DNA from: Ruminococcus champanellensis 18P13 = JCM 17042
GTDB taxonomy: Bacteria > Bacillota > Clostridia > Oscillospirales > Ruminococcaceae
Length of the DNA stretch: 64,000 bases
Assembly (NCBI RefSeq): GCF_000210095.1
Contig: NC_021039.1
Span: 1,104,246 to 1,168,245 of the forward strand
Direction of reading: 5' to 3'
Of the stretch, positions 1-9,340 are shown in pieces (position 1 is the first letter of the stretch; every line of letters starts with the position of its first letter). The translations under genes were made by a program, and so were the position numbers. The notes beneath the pieces were generated by a model. It was given only the letters and a program-made list of their open reading frames with translations. It was not told the DNA's origin and made no database searches.

Positions 1-1098
1 GCCATAGTCGATCAGAGTCTTCTTCCGGGCGTGATCCCCCGCCTGCATGGCACGCACCTGGGGCAGGGTCACATGGCTCTCGTCCACGATCAGCAGAAAA
101 TCCTTGGGGAAGTGATCCAGCAGGGTATAGGGCACGCTGCCCGGGGGACGCCGGGAAAGTACCCGTGAGTAGTTTTCGATGCCGCTGCAAAAGCCGATCT
201 CCCGGAGCATTTCGATATCATACCGGGTGCGCTGGGCAATGCGCTGGGCTTCAATCAACTGGTGGTTGGCTTCAAAGAATGCCACCCGTTCCTGCATTTC
301 CGCTTCAATGTCCGCAATGGCATCCTCCAGCTTGTCCCTGCCCACAATGTAGTGGCTTGCCGGGAAGATGGCGGCATGCTGCAGGGTGGCAAGGATCTCC
401 CCGGTGACCATGTTGATCTCGGTGATCCGGTCGATCTCATCCCCGAAAAACTCGATTCGCAGGGCATGATCCGCCGTGCCGGAGGTGCAGATCTCCAGCA
501 CATCCCCCCGCACCCGGAACTTATTCCGCTCCAGACTGATATCGTTCCGCTCATACTGGATCCGCACCAGCTCCGACATGAGCTGCTCCCGGGATTTCTC
601 CATGCCCTGCCGGACGGATACCACCATGGAGCGGTACTCCTCCGGGCTGCCCAGGGAGTAGATGCAGGATACACTTGCCACGATGATCACATCCCGGCGT
701 TCCGCCAGGGCGGTGGTGGCGGAATGACGCAGCCGGTCGATCTCGTCGTTGATGGCGCAGTCCTTTTCAATGAAGCTGTCGGTGCTGGGAATGTATGCCT
801 CCGGCTGGTAGTAATCGTAGTAGGATACGAAATACTCCACTGCATTGTCCGGGAAAAACTCCTTGAATTCGGAGCAAAGCTGCGCCGCCAGGATCTTATT
901 GTGGGCAAGCACCAGGGTAGGGCGGTTCACCTGCGCAATGACGTTCGCCATGGTGAAGGTCTTGCCGGAGCCGGTGACTCCCAGCAGCACCTGTCCCTTT
1001 TCCCCCTGGTTCAGACCCTCCACCAGTTGTTGAATGGCTTCCGGCTGATCCCCGGCAGGCTGATAATCCGATTTGAGATGAAAGCATGCCTGTTCCAT
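1..1098 (-). CDS. uvrB: UvrABC excinuclease subunit B, 5' part (runs off the window)
   Basis: This is the first 366 codons of UvrB, the damage-verifying helicase-like subunit of nucleotide excision repair, which UvrA loads onto DNA and which recruits UvrC. Translated from 1098 leftwards it shows the Walker A motif GVTGSGKT near residues 39-46, the damage-probing beta-hairpin motif [10 protein letters not shown] near residue 95, and the DESH box ([10 protein letters not shown]) close to the window edge. UvrB is normally about 650-670 residues, so roughly 300 C-terminal residues lie outside. The gene starts 11 bases after the radC-like stop on the same strand, so the two are probably co-transcribed. 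Confidence 0.96.
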   Translation of the reverse strand, partial: MEQACFHLKSDYQPAGDQPEAIQQLVEGLNQGEKGQVLLGVTGSGKTFTMANVIAQVNRPTLVLAHNKILAAQLCSEFKEFFPDNAVEYFVSYYDYYQPEAYIPSTDSFIEKDCAINDEIDRLRHSATTALAERRDVIIVASVSCIYSLGSPEEYRSMVVSVRQGMEKSREQLMSELVRIQYERNDISLERNKFRVRGDVLEICTSGTADHALRIEFFGDEIDRITEINMVTGEILATLQHAAIFPASHYIVGRDKLEDAIADIEAEMQERVAFFEANHQLIEAQRIAQRTRYDIEMLREIGFCSGIENYSRVLSRRPPGSVPYTLLDHFPKDFLLIVDESHVTLPQVRAMQAGDHARKKTLIDYG

Positions 1099-1109
1099 AG
1101 GTTCTCCTT

Positions 1110-1811
1110 TTAATCCAATAATGAAAATGCCCCGTATTCCTTTAAGGATACTGCCTGCTCTCCGGCAACGATGATGTGATCCACCAGCCGGATGCCCACG
1201 CTCTTGAGCACATTGAAGATCTTCTGTGTGGCGGCAATGTCCTCCGGAGAAGGCATCGCCGTGCCGTTGGGATGGTTGTGCGCCAGCACCACCAGCTCGC
1301 TTTTCTGCTGCAATGCATACTCCACCAGCCGGCGCATGTGTACCGGCACACTGCTGGGGGCGCCTTCGGACACCACCCCACAGGACATGAGCCGGAGCCG
1401 GTCATCCAGACACGCCAGCCGCAGCTGCTCCTCCGGTTCTCCCAGGTAAATATCCTTGAAGTAGGCACAGGTGGCGTCAAAGGTGTTCAGGGTCAGATCC
1501 TTCCGGGCGCTGAGCCGGTACTGCCGGGACAACTGGGCGATGAGAGTCAGCAGCATGGCACTGCTTTCCCCCATACCCTTTACATCCCGCAGGGCGTGAT
1601 AGTCTGCATTCAGCACATCTGCCAGAGAGCCGAACCGCTGCAAAAGCCGATGCGCAACCTCGTTGGTATTTACCCGGGGCAGGGCGTAGAACAGGGTCAG
1701 CTCCAGCATTTCATGCTCCTGGAAGCCCTCCAGTCCCTGCTGCAAAAATTTAGCCCGCATCCGATCCCGGTGTCCGCTGTGCAGGCTCTGTTCCGCCGGT
1801 TCCTTGCCCAT
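1110..1811 (-). CDS. radC: RadC/JAB-domain DNA repair-associated protein
   Basis: This 233-residue protein has the full RadC layout: an N-terminal UPF0758 helical part with a helix-hairpin-helix stretch ([15 protein letters not shown], about residues 75-90) and a C-terminal JAMM/MPN+ domain. The metal motif reads HNHPNG followed by SPED around residues 178-191, so the zinc ligands H-x-H and the S-x2-D pair are intact. RadC proteins are commonly linked to DNA repair or replication-fork events, but their enzymatic role is not settled. It lies directly upstream of uvrB on the same strand, which fits a repair operon. Confidence 0.9.
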   Translation of the reverse strand: MGKEPAEQSLHSGHRDRMRAKFLQQGLEGFQEHEMLELTLFYALPRVNTNEVAHRLLQRFGSLADVLNADYHALRDVKGMGESSAMLLTLIAQLSRQYRLSARKDLTLNTFDATCAYFKDIYLGEPEEQLRLACLDDRLRLMSCGVVSEGAPSSVPVHMRRLVEYALQQKSELVVLAHNHPNGTAMPSPEDIAATQKIFNVLKSVGIRLVDHIIVAGEQAVSLKEYGAFSLLD

Positions 1812-1843
1812 ATCCGTTCCCCCTTCTGTATCCGTATGCTTCT

Positions 1844-1872
1844 ATTATACCGCATTTCGCTTTCATGTGAAA
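1844..1872 (-). promoter_or_regulatory. Candidate promoter for radC-uvrB
   Basis: On the minus strand TTTCAC (1867-1872) and a consensus TATAAT (1844-1849) are separated by 17 bases, about 35 bases upstream of the radC start. The -10 is perfect and the -35 weak. Confidence 0.5.
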
Positions 1873-1932
1873 GATGTTTTTATAAAAAAGTGTACAGAGG
1901 ATTTGCCACAGGAAAAAATGCATGCAAATTGA

Positions 1933-1961
1933 TTGACAATAAATAAGATAAGTGGTATACT
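1933..1961 (+). promoter_or_regulatory. Sigma-A type promoter for the exopolysaccharide kinase gene
   Basis: TTGACA (1933-1938), a 17-base spacer and TATACT (1956-1961) lie about 70 bases before the start of the BY-kinase gene. This is a near-consensus vegetative promoter. Confidence 0.8.
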
Positions 1962-2030
1962 TTAATCTGATAGTGTGTCGCCTGGGGAACCATTGGCGGT
2001 GCGGCAGAATAAGCAAGGATGGAAGAATGC

Positions 2031-3530
2031 ATGAAAAAAGAATACACAATCAAAGATCTGGTTTATCTGATGCTGGGACGCATTTGGTGGATCATCGGTG
2101 CCGCTCTGATCTGCGGGCTGGGGGCGTTTCTGATTTCAGATTTTGCGATTCCCAGAAAATATCAGTCCAACGTATCCATGTATGTGCGCAACAAGGAGGA
2201 TCAGAAACAGGACATCAACAACAGTGACCTGTCCGTGTCCAAATCCCTGGTCAGCACCTACATTGTCATTCTCAACAATGATGCAGTGATGGAGCAGGTG
2301 GGGGAGCAGCTGCTGAAGCAGCATACCCCGGAGGAGCTGTCCGGCAATTTTACCATAAAAAATGGCAAGATCACCAACGAAAGCCTGAAAAGCGCATTCA
2401 CCATGGCGGCAGTGAACAATACAGAGGTGTTGAAGATCACCGCCACCACCAAGAACGCCGCCCTGTCCGCAGAGCTTTGCAACATTATGGCAGATGTGGC
2501 ACCGGAGGTTCTGATCCGGGTGGTAGGTGCCGGCTCGGTGGAAAAGATCGGGGATGCCAAGATCTATGAGGCGGCAGTATCCCCCAGTGTCACCAAGAAC
2601 ACTGCCATCGGCTTTGCCGGAGGTGCTTTGCTGGCAATCCTGGTCATTCTGTTGATTGACTTTTTCGACAATACAGTCCGGGGTACGGAAGAACTCCGGG
2701 AGCATTTCAGCAAGCCCATCATTGCGGAGATCCAGTCCATCGGGGGCAAGGCAAAGAAAAAGAACCGGGGTACGGATGCAGATCGGAAGACCCGGCTGCT
2801 GTTCGGCAATGAGAACATTCCCTTTTCCACGGTGGAGGCATACAAAAGCTTCCGCACCGCCCTGTCCTTCGTCATTTCCACCTGCGACAGCAGGATCGTT
2901 GCCATGACCAGTGCGAACCCCAGCGAGGGGAAATCCGTTACCGTTGCCAATCTTGCAGTGGCGGTGGCACAGACCGACAAGAAGGTTCTTCTGATCGATG
3001 CGGATATGCGCAAGCCCGTGCAGCATAAGTGCTTCAGGCTGTCCAATAAGGTCGGACTGTCCGATGTGATTACCGGGGACAAGCCTCTGGACAAGGCGCT
3101 GAACCGGAACGTGACCGGTAGCCTGGATGTGCTGACCTCCGGCACCATTCCCCCCAACCCCTCTGAGCTGCTGGCATCCAGACAGATGAAGGAACTGCTG
3201 GAGACGCTGAAGGAGCGGTATGACATGATTCTCATCGACTGCGCCCCCATCAACGTAGTGTCCGATGTGGCTGGTCTGTCCCAGGAAATCGCCGGGGTGG
3301 TTATGGTGGTGCATTACGGTTTTACCACTTATCCGGAACTGGACGATGCTGTGAACCGGCTGGCGCTTGCCAACTGCAACGTGCTGGGCTTTGCGGTCAA
3401 CGAAGTGTCCAGCAAGCACGGGAGCGGCTACTACTCCAATTATAAATACAAGTACAAGTATAAATACGACTATCAGTACGGCTCTGCAAAGCAGGCAGAA
3501 GAAAAGGAAAAGGCAGGATCCGCATGCTGA
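2031..3530 (+). CDS. Fused Wzz chain-length regulator / BY-type tyrosine kinase (CpsCD-like)
   Basis: This membrane kinase controls length and export of capsular or exopolysaccharide. Two membrane segments (about residues 16-34 and 190-212) flank an extracellular Wzz-type region. The cytoplasmic domain has the BY-kinase signature: P-loop SANPSEGKS near residue 300, Walker A' LLIDADMRKP near 320 and Walker B MILIDCAP near 400. It ends in a tyrosine-rich tail with alternating Lys-Tyr, the usual autophosphorylation cluster. Firmicutes often split these parts into CpsC and CpsD; here they are fused. I chose ATG 2031 over ATG 2019 because the purine-rich AAGGATGGAAG lies just upstream of 2031 and nothing similar precedes 2019. 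The stop overlaps the next gene by 7 bases. Confidence 0.93.
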   Translation: MKKEYTIKDLVYLMLGRIWWIIGAALICGLGAFLISDFAIPRKYQSNVSMYVRNKEDQKQDINNSDLSVSKSLVSTYIVILNNDAVMEQVGEQLLKQHTPEELSGNFTIKNGKITNESLKSAFTMAAVNNTEVLKITATTKNAALSAELCNIMADVAPEVLIRVVGAGSVEKIGDAKIYEAAVSPSVTKNTAIGFAGGALLAILVILLIDFFDNTVRGTEELREHFSKPIIAEIQSIGGKAKKKNRGTDADRKTRLLFGNENIPFSTVEAYKSFRTALSFVISTCDSRIVAMTSANPSEGKSVTVANLAVAVAQTDKKVLLIDADMRKPVQHKCFRLSNKVGLSDVITGDKPLDKALNRNVTGSLDVLTSGTIPPNPSELLASRQMKELLETLKERYDMILIDCAPINVVSDVAGLSQEIAGVVMVVHYGFTTYPELDDAVNRLALANCNVLGFAVNEVSSKHGSGYYSNYKYKYKYKYDYQYGSAKQAEEKEKAGSAC

Positions 3531-4222
3531 CGGATGTACACACGCATGTTCTCCCCAATATGGATGACGGCAGTCAGAGCCTGGATATGTCCCTGGAGAT
3601 GCTGACCCGGCTTCATGCCCAGGGGGTGGAGCGGGTGGTGGCGACCCCTCATTTTTACCTGCACCGGGAGCCGGATCCGGCAGCGTATCTGACAAAGCGG
3701 CAGATGCGCTTTGATGCCCTTGTGGAACAGCAGTTGCCCATGGAGCTGCGGCTTGGAGCGGAGGTTGCCATTGAGCAGGGTATCAGCGATTTGCCACAGA
3801 TCAGGGCGTTGGCCATAACCGGAACGGATCTCATCCTGCTGGAGCTGCCCTATGTGCCCTATCAGAGCTGGATGGAGCAGGAGGTGCATGCCATTGCCGT
3901 GCAGCAGGGTCTGACCCCGGTGATCGCCCATGTGCATCGGTATCTGATGTGGTATTCCCAGGAGGATCTGGAAACGGTGCTCGGGTGGGACGCCATTTTT
4001 CAGATCAATGCAGAGGCATTTGAAAGCTTCCGGCAGAAGCGGATCGTCAAGGAGCTTTTGAAACGGGGACTGCCGGTGCTCTTTGGCTCGGATTGTCACA
4101 ATCTGTCTGATCGGCGGCCCAATTTTGATTCCTTACTGCGCAAGGCAAAGCCGGAGCTTCTACAGCAGGCGGATCGTCTGTTTGCACAGCATATTCTATC
4201 ATACAGCACCGCACAGGCATAG
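3524..4222 (+). CDS. cpsB: PHP-family protein-tyrosine phosphatase CpsB/CapC
   Basis: This is a manganese-dependent tyrosine phosphatase of the PHP fold that dephosphorylates the cognate BY-kinase. Metal-binding motifs are visible: DVHTHVLP at residues 4-11, TPHFY near 40, HVHRY near 143 and GSDCHN near 190. At 232 residues it is close to the usual 240-255. Its 7-base overlap with the kinase gene implies translational coupling, so kinase and phosphatase are made together. An intrinsic terminator overlaps the stop codon. Confidence 0.92.
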   Translation: MLTDVHTHVLPNMDDGSQSLDMSLEMLTRLHAQGVERVVATPHFYLHREPDPAAYLTKRQMRFDALVEQQLPMELRLGAEVAIEQGISDLPQIRALAITGTDLILLELPYVPYQSWMEQEVHAIAVQQGLTPVIAHVHRYLMWYSQEDLETVLGWDAIFQINAEAFESFRQKRIVKELLKRGLPVLFGSDCHNLSDRRPNFDSLLRKAKPELLQQADRLFAQHILSYSTAQA

Positions 4223-4237
4223 CTTGTGCGGTTTTTT
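4209..4237 (+). terminator. Intrinsic terminator after cpsB
   Basis: CCGCACA (4209-4215) pairs with TGTGCGG (4225-4231) and is followed by six T. The stem includes the cpsB stop codon region. Confidence 0.8.
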
Positions 4238-4258
4238 CATGGATCTGTGCTGTCGAGA

Positions 4259-4287
4259 TTGACATTTTCTCAATTTATATGTATACT
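4259..4287 (+). promoter_or_regulatory. Promoter for the M6-like protease gene
   Basis: TTGACA (4259-4264), 17-base spacer, TATACT (4282-4287); about 45 bases upstream of the ATG at 4335. Confidence 0.8.
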
Positions 4288-4334
4288 ATTCTTGTGCAAA
4301 TTGCACGCATTTTTAAAAAGAAAGAAGGAGTGTT

Positions 4335-6707
4335 ATGAAACCAAGAGGATTCCGGCTCTTGACCGCTGCTGTATGCACGGTGTTTCTGCTGCTGGGGGGA
4401 TATGCCCCTGGGACGGAGCATGCGGACGCTGCTGTGCAGACTGTGCACAACCTGGTGTTGTTTGCCCAGTTCCAGGGAGAGGATGGCTATAACTTTATGG
4501 AGGCGCATACGGCGGAAATGCTGGATTACTGCCGGAAGGAAAACACCTTCCGCTCCCTGGCAGGGTACATCAACGAAATCTCCTACGGGCAGATGCAGGT
4601 GGACTTCGTTTTTCCCCAGCTGGAGGGGGACACCATCCTGCCCTACACCATGTCCGGAGAACTGGACAGCTATCACAATCTGGAAACTATGGCTGCAGAA
4701 GTGATCTCCCATGTGCCAGTGCCCCGGGATTCCCGGCTGGATGGAAACGGTGATGGCCTTGTGGATAATATTATCCTAGTAATGGATGCGGACACTGAAA
4801 CCGCAGAGTCCCTGTTCTGGCCCCGGGCGTTTGCACTGCCAGGTATTGGAATCAATGATGTGCAGAGTGGCATGGTGAACATACAGAACAGCGCCACGTT
4901 GTTTGGCAGTTCCATCATGGGTGGCGTAGGCGTGCTGGGGCATGAGTTCCTGCACTCGGTGGGTTACCCGGATCTGTACCGGAACGATGACCGTACTGGA
5001 ATTCCTGTCGGGATGTGGGACATTATGGCTTCAAATTCGATATTTGTGCAGTATCCTCTGGCGTATATGCGGTATAGTGTATCTGGCTGGCTGGATGCGA
5101 AAACCGTTACCCAGGACGGAACCTATACTCTGGAACCAGCCTCCGCCCGATCCGGCAACCGGTTGTATCTGCTGAAAACGCCTCTGTCGGATACGGAATT
5201 TTTCGCTGTGGAATTCCGACAGAAGGGCACACCCTATTCAGAGGAAATGGACGTGAAGATCTACGGCACCGGCATGGTGGTGTACCGGGTGAACACGGAG
5301 ATTCACGGCAACCACGGTGCATCCGGAGATCAGATCTATGTGTTCCGGCCGGAGGAAACCGGTCTGGACGCCGGGGAAGGGAACCCCTATCTGTCCGCCT
5401 ACGGGGGAGAGGGTGCGCCGGACAGCATTGGCTCTTTGGATCCTACAGCTACCATTACGGATGGGGCACTGGTGTATTCGGATGGCACCAACAGCGGCAT
5501 CCGGCTTTCGGATATCCGGATCGACGGGGATCAGCTGCACTTTACCGCCCGGTTTCAGGATACTACGGATCGGGATCTTTGGCGAAGCATGCCGGAGGCG
5601 GACTGGATGACCGGAGCCTCTGCGCTGGATCTGCAGGCATCGGACAGCGGTGTGCTGTATATGCTGACGGGTGGAACCGATGGTGCGATCCTCAGCCGGT
5701 TGCAGGACAACACCTGGGAACAGGTTAGCAGACTGCCGGAGCAGGCATATGATCCGAAGCTGTGCATGCGAGGCGAGATTCCCTATGTGCTGTACCAGGA
5801 CGGCAAGAATTTTTCCTATGTGATCCAATCCTATCAGGATGGGACATGGCAGCAACTGACCCGGGGCAGTGAACTGTCTCAGTACCAGGATTTCACTATA
5901 TGGGGGGATCGACTGTATCTTGCTTACACCACAGGCTCCTTCCCATATGGGCTTCATGTGTCTGCCTATGATCTGAATACCGGGGAGAAAACCGATTATG
6001 AGGATGGCGCCGGGGATGTGTGCAATCTGTCCATCGGGGCGGATGATACCAGTGTTGCGGTGGCATACCGGGGGGCGGTGAATAGCACGGCTCCGGCGGT
6101 GGATGTGTGGGATGCGCAGGGACACAGAACCATTTCCCTGTCCGATCAGAGCGCCGGCAGGACGGATCTGATCCGGGGACAGGAGGGGTATTATATTTCT
6201 GCCACAGAGCAGGCGGCGGGGCTGTATGCTTTGCAGAACGGAGAAACGGAACATGCCCTGCTGGGGAATGCCGTCAGCGGCAACTGCTATTACACGGAAC
6301 TGACCCGGACAGCAGACGGGTTGTATCTCACCGTCAGCACCCAGAATCCCAGTGACCTGGCGGTGTATCAGTACCGGGACGGTGGATTTGCGAAGCTTGG
6401 CAACAGCATTGCCGGTGAAACGGTGGGAGCCGCTGCAACCGCTGCCGCCGGGGATATGCTGTATGTGGCATACTGCTCGGAGCAGGGCAATGTCCGGATC
6501 AAAACATATCGGCTGCGGCAGGATTCCGTTACCGGAGACGTGAACGGAGACGGAGCGTGTACCGTGGCGGATGCAGTGCTGCTGGGCAGATGGCTGCGCC
6601 GGGAGCAGGTATCCCTGGCAAACTGGCGGGCAGGAGATCTGGACGGCAGCGGCATGCTGAACGGAGCGGATCTGACCATGCTGCGCCGGATGCTGACCGG
6701 GACATGA
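4335..6707 (+). CDS. Secreted M6-like metalloprotease with C-terminal dockerin
   Basis: The protein is 790 residues. It starts with a signal peptide (positive start, hydrophobic core to about residue 25, then an alanine-rich cleavage region). The zinc protease motif HEFLHSVGYPD begins at residue 203 and matches the HExxHxxGxPD signature of M6 (immune inhibitor A-like) peptidases, with GMWDIMASN as the expected downstream Met-turn. The middle third (about 420-730) looks like beta-propeller or repeat sequence of unknown role. The last 60 residues form a type I dockerin with two calcium-loop repeats (GDVNGDGACTVADAVLL and DLDGSGMLNGADLTML), so the protease should dock on a cohesin scaffoldin. 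AAGGAG precedes the ATG. The natural substrate is unknown. Confidence 0.88.
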   Translation: MKPRGFRLLTAAVCTVFLLLGGYAPGTEHADAAVQTVHNLVLFAQFQGEDGYNFMEAHTAEMLDYCRKENTFRSLAGYINEISYGQMQVDFVFPQLEGDTILPYTMSGELDSYHNLETMAAEVISHVPVPRDSRLDGNGDGLVDNIILVMDADTETAESLFWPRAFALPGIGINDVQSGMVNIQNSATLFGSSIMGGVGVLGHEFLHSVGYPDLYRNDDRTGIPVGMWDIMASNSIFVQYPLAYMRYSVSGWLDAKTVTQDGTYTLEPASARSGNRLYLLKTPLSDTEFFAVEFRQKGTPYSEEMDVKIYGTGMVVYRVNTEIHGNHGASGDQIYVFRPEETGLDAGEGNPYLSAYGGEGAPDSIGSLDPTATITDGALVYSDGTNSGIRLSDIRIDGDQLHFTARFQDTTDRDLWRSMPEADWMTGASALDLQASDSGVLYMLTGGTDGAILSRLQDNTWEQVSRLPEQAYDPKLCMRGEIPYVLYQDGKNFSYVIQSYQDGTWQQLTRGSELSQYQDFTIWGDRLYLAYTTGSFPYGLHVSAYDLNTGEKTDYEDGAGDVCNLSIGADDTSVAVAYRGAVNSTAPAVDVWDAQGHRTISLSDQSAGRTDLIRGQEGYYISATEQAAGLYALQNGETEHALLGNAVSGNCYYTELTRTADGLYLTVSTQNPSDLAVYQYRDGGFAKLGNSIAGETVGAAATAAAGDMLYVAYCSEQGNVRIKTYRLRQDSVTGDVNGDGACTVADAVLLGRWLRREQVSLANWRAGDLDGSGMLNGADLTMLRRMLTGT

Positions 6708-6735
6708 GCCTGCTGCACAAATCCCGTTTAATTGG

Positions 6736-6764
6736 TTGACAATGCATTGAAAGTCGTGTATAAT
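6736..6764 (+). promoter_or_regulatory. Consensus promoter upstream of the small gene and glmS
   Basis: TTGACA (6736-6741), 17-base spacer and TATAAT (6759-6764): a perfect vegetative promoter. No further promoter is obvious before glmS, so both genes are probably on this transcript. Confidence 0.85.
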
Positions 6765-6811
6765 AATATAATAACATATTTCTGGCAGAGTAAGCCCGGT
6801 GGAGGATCAGA

Positions 6812-7042
6812 ATGCAGGCGTATTGGATCGTTTTCATAGTTTTATTTCTGATCATACTGCCTGCAAGAGCGGCAGCACGGCGTGCTCACATCCGGCGGAT
6901 CATCGGACGGTGCCGGAGGAAAGGAAACAAGGATATGTATGATCTGATTCAAACCATGCTGGGTCAGGAAGTGATCGTGTATGTGTCAGATGGCGCTGTT
7001 TCTACGGTAGGTGGATTTCTCCGGAAGGTGGAGGAGGGATGA
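6812..7042 (+). CDS. Small membrane-anchored protein with in-frame TGA (possible broken gene)
   Basis: The predicted 76-residue product has one N-terminal hydrophobic segment (residues 4-18), a basic stretch (about 20-40) and a small beta-rich segment starting at MYDLIQTMLGQ. It stops at TGA 7040-7042, yet the same frame continues without interruption for 33 sensible codons to a second TGA at 7142-7144 (IQVERANHQIVLISVDYISR, ending in a basic tail). The fit suggests a natural product of about 109 residues with a tryptophan where the TGA now stands. GGAGG precedes the ATG. I do not recognise the family; the strand pattern resembles small Sm-like or DUF barrel proteins. A TGG-to-TGA mutation or a sequencing error is the simplest explanation. 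Confidence 0.6.
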   Translation: MQAYWIVFIVLFLIILPARAAARRAHIRRIIGRCRRKGNKDMYDLIQTMLGQEVIVYVSDGAVSTVGGFLRKVEEG

Positions 7043-7144
7043 ATCCAGGTGGAACGTGCCAATCACCAGATCGTGCTCATCAGTGTGGATTATATCAGCC
7101 GGATCCAGGAGCGTCCACGCAGTGTGAAGAAAAAGCGGCAGTGA
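7043..7144 (+). pseudogene. In-frame 3' extension of the small protein beyond the TGA
   Basis: These 33 codons directly continue the frame of the preceding small gene and end in TGA. The encoded segment is beta-rich and ends with a lysine/arginine tail, so it looks like the real C-terminal half rather than noise. No ribosome site suggests independent translation. Confidence 0.45.
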
Positions 7145-7210
7145 TCTGTTCAGTTCCCGGAGAGGAACATGCATGACAATATTATCTTTCTTTTGTGAGG
7201 AGAACAATTT

Positions 7211-9049
7211 ATGTGCGGAATTGTAGGATTTACCGGTAGTCAAGAGGCAGCACCCATTCTGTTGGACGGTCTGTCCAAGCTGGAATACAGAGGCTATGAC
7301 TCTGCGGGCATCGCTGTCCGGAACGAAAATGCCGAGGTGGAGATTGTCAAAGCCAAGGGGAAGCTGAAGGTACTCAAGGAAATGACCAACGACGGCAAGG
7401 CAGTCAAGGGTACCTGCGGCATCGGGCATACCCGGTGGGCGACCCATGGAGAGCCTTCCGCTCTCAATGCCCACCCTCATTGCAGCGATGATGAAAACGT
7501 TGTCGCAGTACATAACGGCATCATCGAAAACTACCAGGAGCTGCGGGATAAGCTGCTGAAAAAGGGCTATACCTTTAAATCCCAGACGGATACGGAAGTT
7601 GCTGTAAAGCTCATCGATTACTACTACAAAAAGTATCTGGGCACGCCGGTGGACGCATTGAACCATGCCCTTGTCAGAATCCGGGGATCCTATGCTCTGG
7701 CGGTTATGTTCAAGGAATACCCGGGGGAGATTTATGCAGCCCGGAAGGACAGTCCCATGATTATCGGGCTGGCGGAAGGAGAAAGCTATCTTGCCTCCGA
7801 TGTGCCGGCAATTCTCAAATACACCCGGAATGTGTACTATATCGGCAATCTGGAGCTTGCCCGGCTCACAAAGGGCAGCGTGACCTTCTACAATCTGGAC
7901 GGGGACGAGATCCAGAAGGAAATGAAAACCATTGACTGGGATACGGAAGCGGCAGAAAAAGGCGGCTACGAGCATTTCATGCTCAAGGAGATCCACGAGC
8001 AGCCCAAGGTGGTGCGAGATACTATCCATTCCGTATTACAGAACGGAAAAATCAGCTTTGAAAGCGTTGGGCTGACCGATGAGGAAATGCGTAATATCCA
8101 GCAGATTTATATTGTAGCCTGCGGTTCTGCATACCATGTCGGCATGGCAGCGCAGTATGTGCTGGAGGAGCTGACCAGCTTACAGGTTCGGGTGGAGCTT
8201 GCTTCCGAGTTCCGCTACCGGACTATGACCCTGGCAAAGAACAGTCTGGCGATCATCATCAGTCAGTCCGGCGAAACCGCAGACAGCCTGGCGGCACTTC
8301 GGCTTTGCAAGGAAAAGGGCGTCAAGACTCTGGGCATTGTCAATGTGGTGGGATCCTCCATTGCCCGAGAGGCGGACGATGTATTCTACACCCTGGCTGG
8401 GCCGGAGATCTCCGTTGCCACCACCAAGGCGTACAGCTGCCAGCTGGTTGCAGCATATCTGCTGGCGATGCAGTTCGCCAAGGCAAGAGGAGAGATCACA
8501 GAGGAGCGGTTCGCCGCACTGGCCGCAGACATTGAAACCATTCCGGAGAAGATCCAGCGGATTCTGGAGGATAAGGAGCGGCTCCAGTGGTTTGCCTCCA
8601 AGATCGTGAACATCAAGGACGCATTCTTCATCGGCAGAGGCATTGATTATGCCATTGGCATGGAGGGCAGTCTGAAGCTGAAGGAGATCAGCTACATCCA
8701 TTCAGAGGCTTACGCAGCAGGAGAACTGAAGCATGGCCCCATCAGCCTGATCGAGGACGGTACCGTGGTGTTCAGCGTGGTGACCCAGTCAGCGCTGTAT
8801 GAAAAAACCATCAGCAATATGGTGGAGGTCAAGAGCCGGGGCGCCAAGCTGTTCGGTCTGACCACTTACGGCAATTATGCCATGGAGGATACGGCGGACT
8901 TTACGGTTTATATTCCAAAAATCGACAATCTGTTTGCCGGGAGCCTTTCGGTCATTCCCCTGCAGCTATTGTCTTATTATGTGTCTGTTGGCAAGGGCTT
9001 TGATGTGGATAAGCCGAGAAATCTGGCAAAGAGCGTAACGGTAGAATAA
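7211..9049 (+). CDS. glmS: Glutamine-fructose-6-phosphate aminotransferase (isomerizing)
   Basis: GlmS makes glucosamine-6-phosphate from fructose-6-phosphate and glutamine, the first step to UDP-GlcNAc for peptidoglycan and exopolysaccharide. The start MCGIVGFTG exposes the nucleophilic Cys after Met removal. The N-terminal half is a class II glutamine amidotransferase; two SIS sugar-isomerase domains follow (GSAYHVG and SQSGETADS near residues 305-355). The C-terminus LAKSVTVE is the typical closing loop. The length of 612 is normal. The ATG follows GAGGAGA. I found no glmS ribozyme upstream. It sits between the polysaccharide regulators and a UDP-sugar dehydratase, so it likely feeds the same pathway. 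Confidence 0.97.
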   Translation: MCGIVGFTGSQEAAPILLDGLSKLEYRGYDSAGIAVRNENAEVEIVKAKGKLKVLKEMTNDGKAVKGTCGIGHTRWATHGEPSALNAHPHCSDDENVVAVHNGIIENYQELRDKLLKKGYTFKSQTDTEVAVKLIDYYYKKYLGTPVDALNHALVRIRGSYALAVMFKEYPGEIYAARKDSPMIIGLAEGESYLASDVPAILKYTRNVYYIGNLELARLTKGSVTFYNLDGDEIQKEMKTIDWDTEAAEKGGYEHFMLKEIHEQPKVVRDTIHSVLQNGKISFESVGLTDEEMRNIQQIYIVACGSAYHVGMAAQYVLEELTSLQVRVELASEFRYRTMTLAKNSLAIIISQSGETADSLAALRLCKEKGVKTLGIVNVVGSSIAREADDVFYTLAGPEISVATTKAYSCQLVAAYLLAMQFAKARGEITEERFAALAADIETIPEKIQRILEDKERLQWFASKIVNIKDAFFIGRGIDYAIGMEGSLKLKEISYIHSEAYAAGELKHGPISLIEDGTVVFSVVTQSALYEKTISNMVEVKSRGAKLFGLTTYGNYAMEDTADFTVYIPKIDNLFAGSLSVIPLQLLSYYVSVGKGFDVDKPRNLAKSVTVE

Positions 9050-9057
9050 TATATCAT

Positions 9058-9092
9058 ATCCCGGTTTCTGTGTTTGGAGACCGGGATTTTTT
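9058..9092 (+). terminator. Intrinsic terminator after glmS
   Basis: ATCCCGGT (9058-9065) pairs with ACCGGGAT (9080-9087), followed by a T run. Confidence 0.85.
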
Positions 9093-9235
9093 GTGTATGT
9101 GCATTTTTATTAGAAAACCCTTCAAATTTCCTTTAAAACTCCATTCTCTGACACTTGAATTATTTGAGATCTCATGTTACAATAAATACAACAAGTTCTG
9201 GTTTTTACGGCTTTGTATTTTATCATCGAGCCTTA

Positions 9236-9269
9236 AGGCAATACTGCGCAAGTTTTGTGCGGTGCTGCC
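9236..9269. repeat. Copy of a dispersed palindromic repeat (GGCAGCACCGCACAA family)
   Basis: The stretch forms a hairpin of GGCAATACTGCGCAA with TTGTGCGGTGCTGCC (9255-9269). The same word reappears inverted at 20522-20536, and a shorter form lies at 4204-4215. It is intergenic in the two full cases and may be a REP-like or terminator-associated element. The remaining part of the 270-base gap to the next gene shows nothing clear. Confidence 0.4.
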
Positions 9270-9340
9270 CTGACATTTTGTAAATTAATCCCGTCATTCA
9301 TTACAAGTACAGTTCAGACAACATGTGGGAGATGTGTGGG

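Noticed and set aside
7145..7210. glmS ribozyme
   Set aside because: The 66-base gap before glmS is too short and lacks the conserved core; only a small GTTCC/GGAAC hairpin is present.
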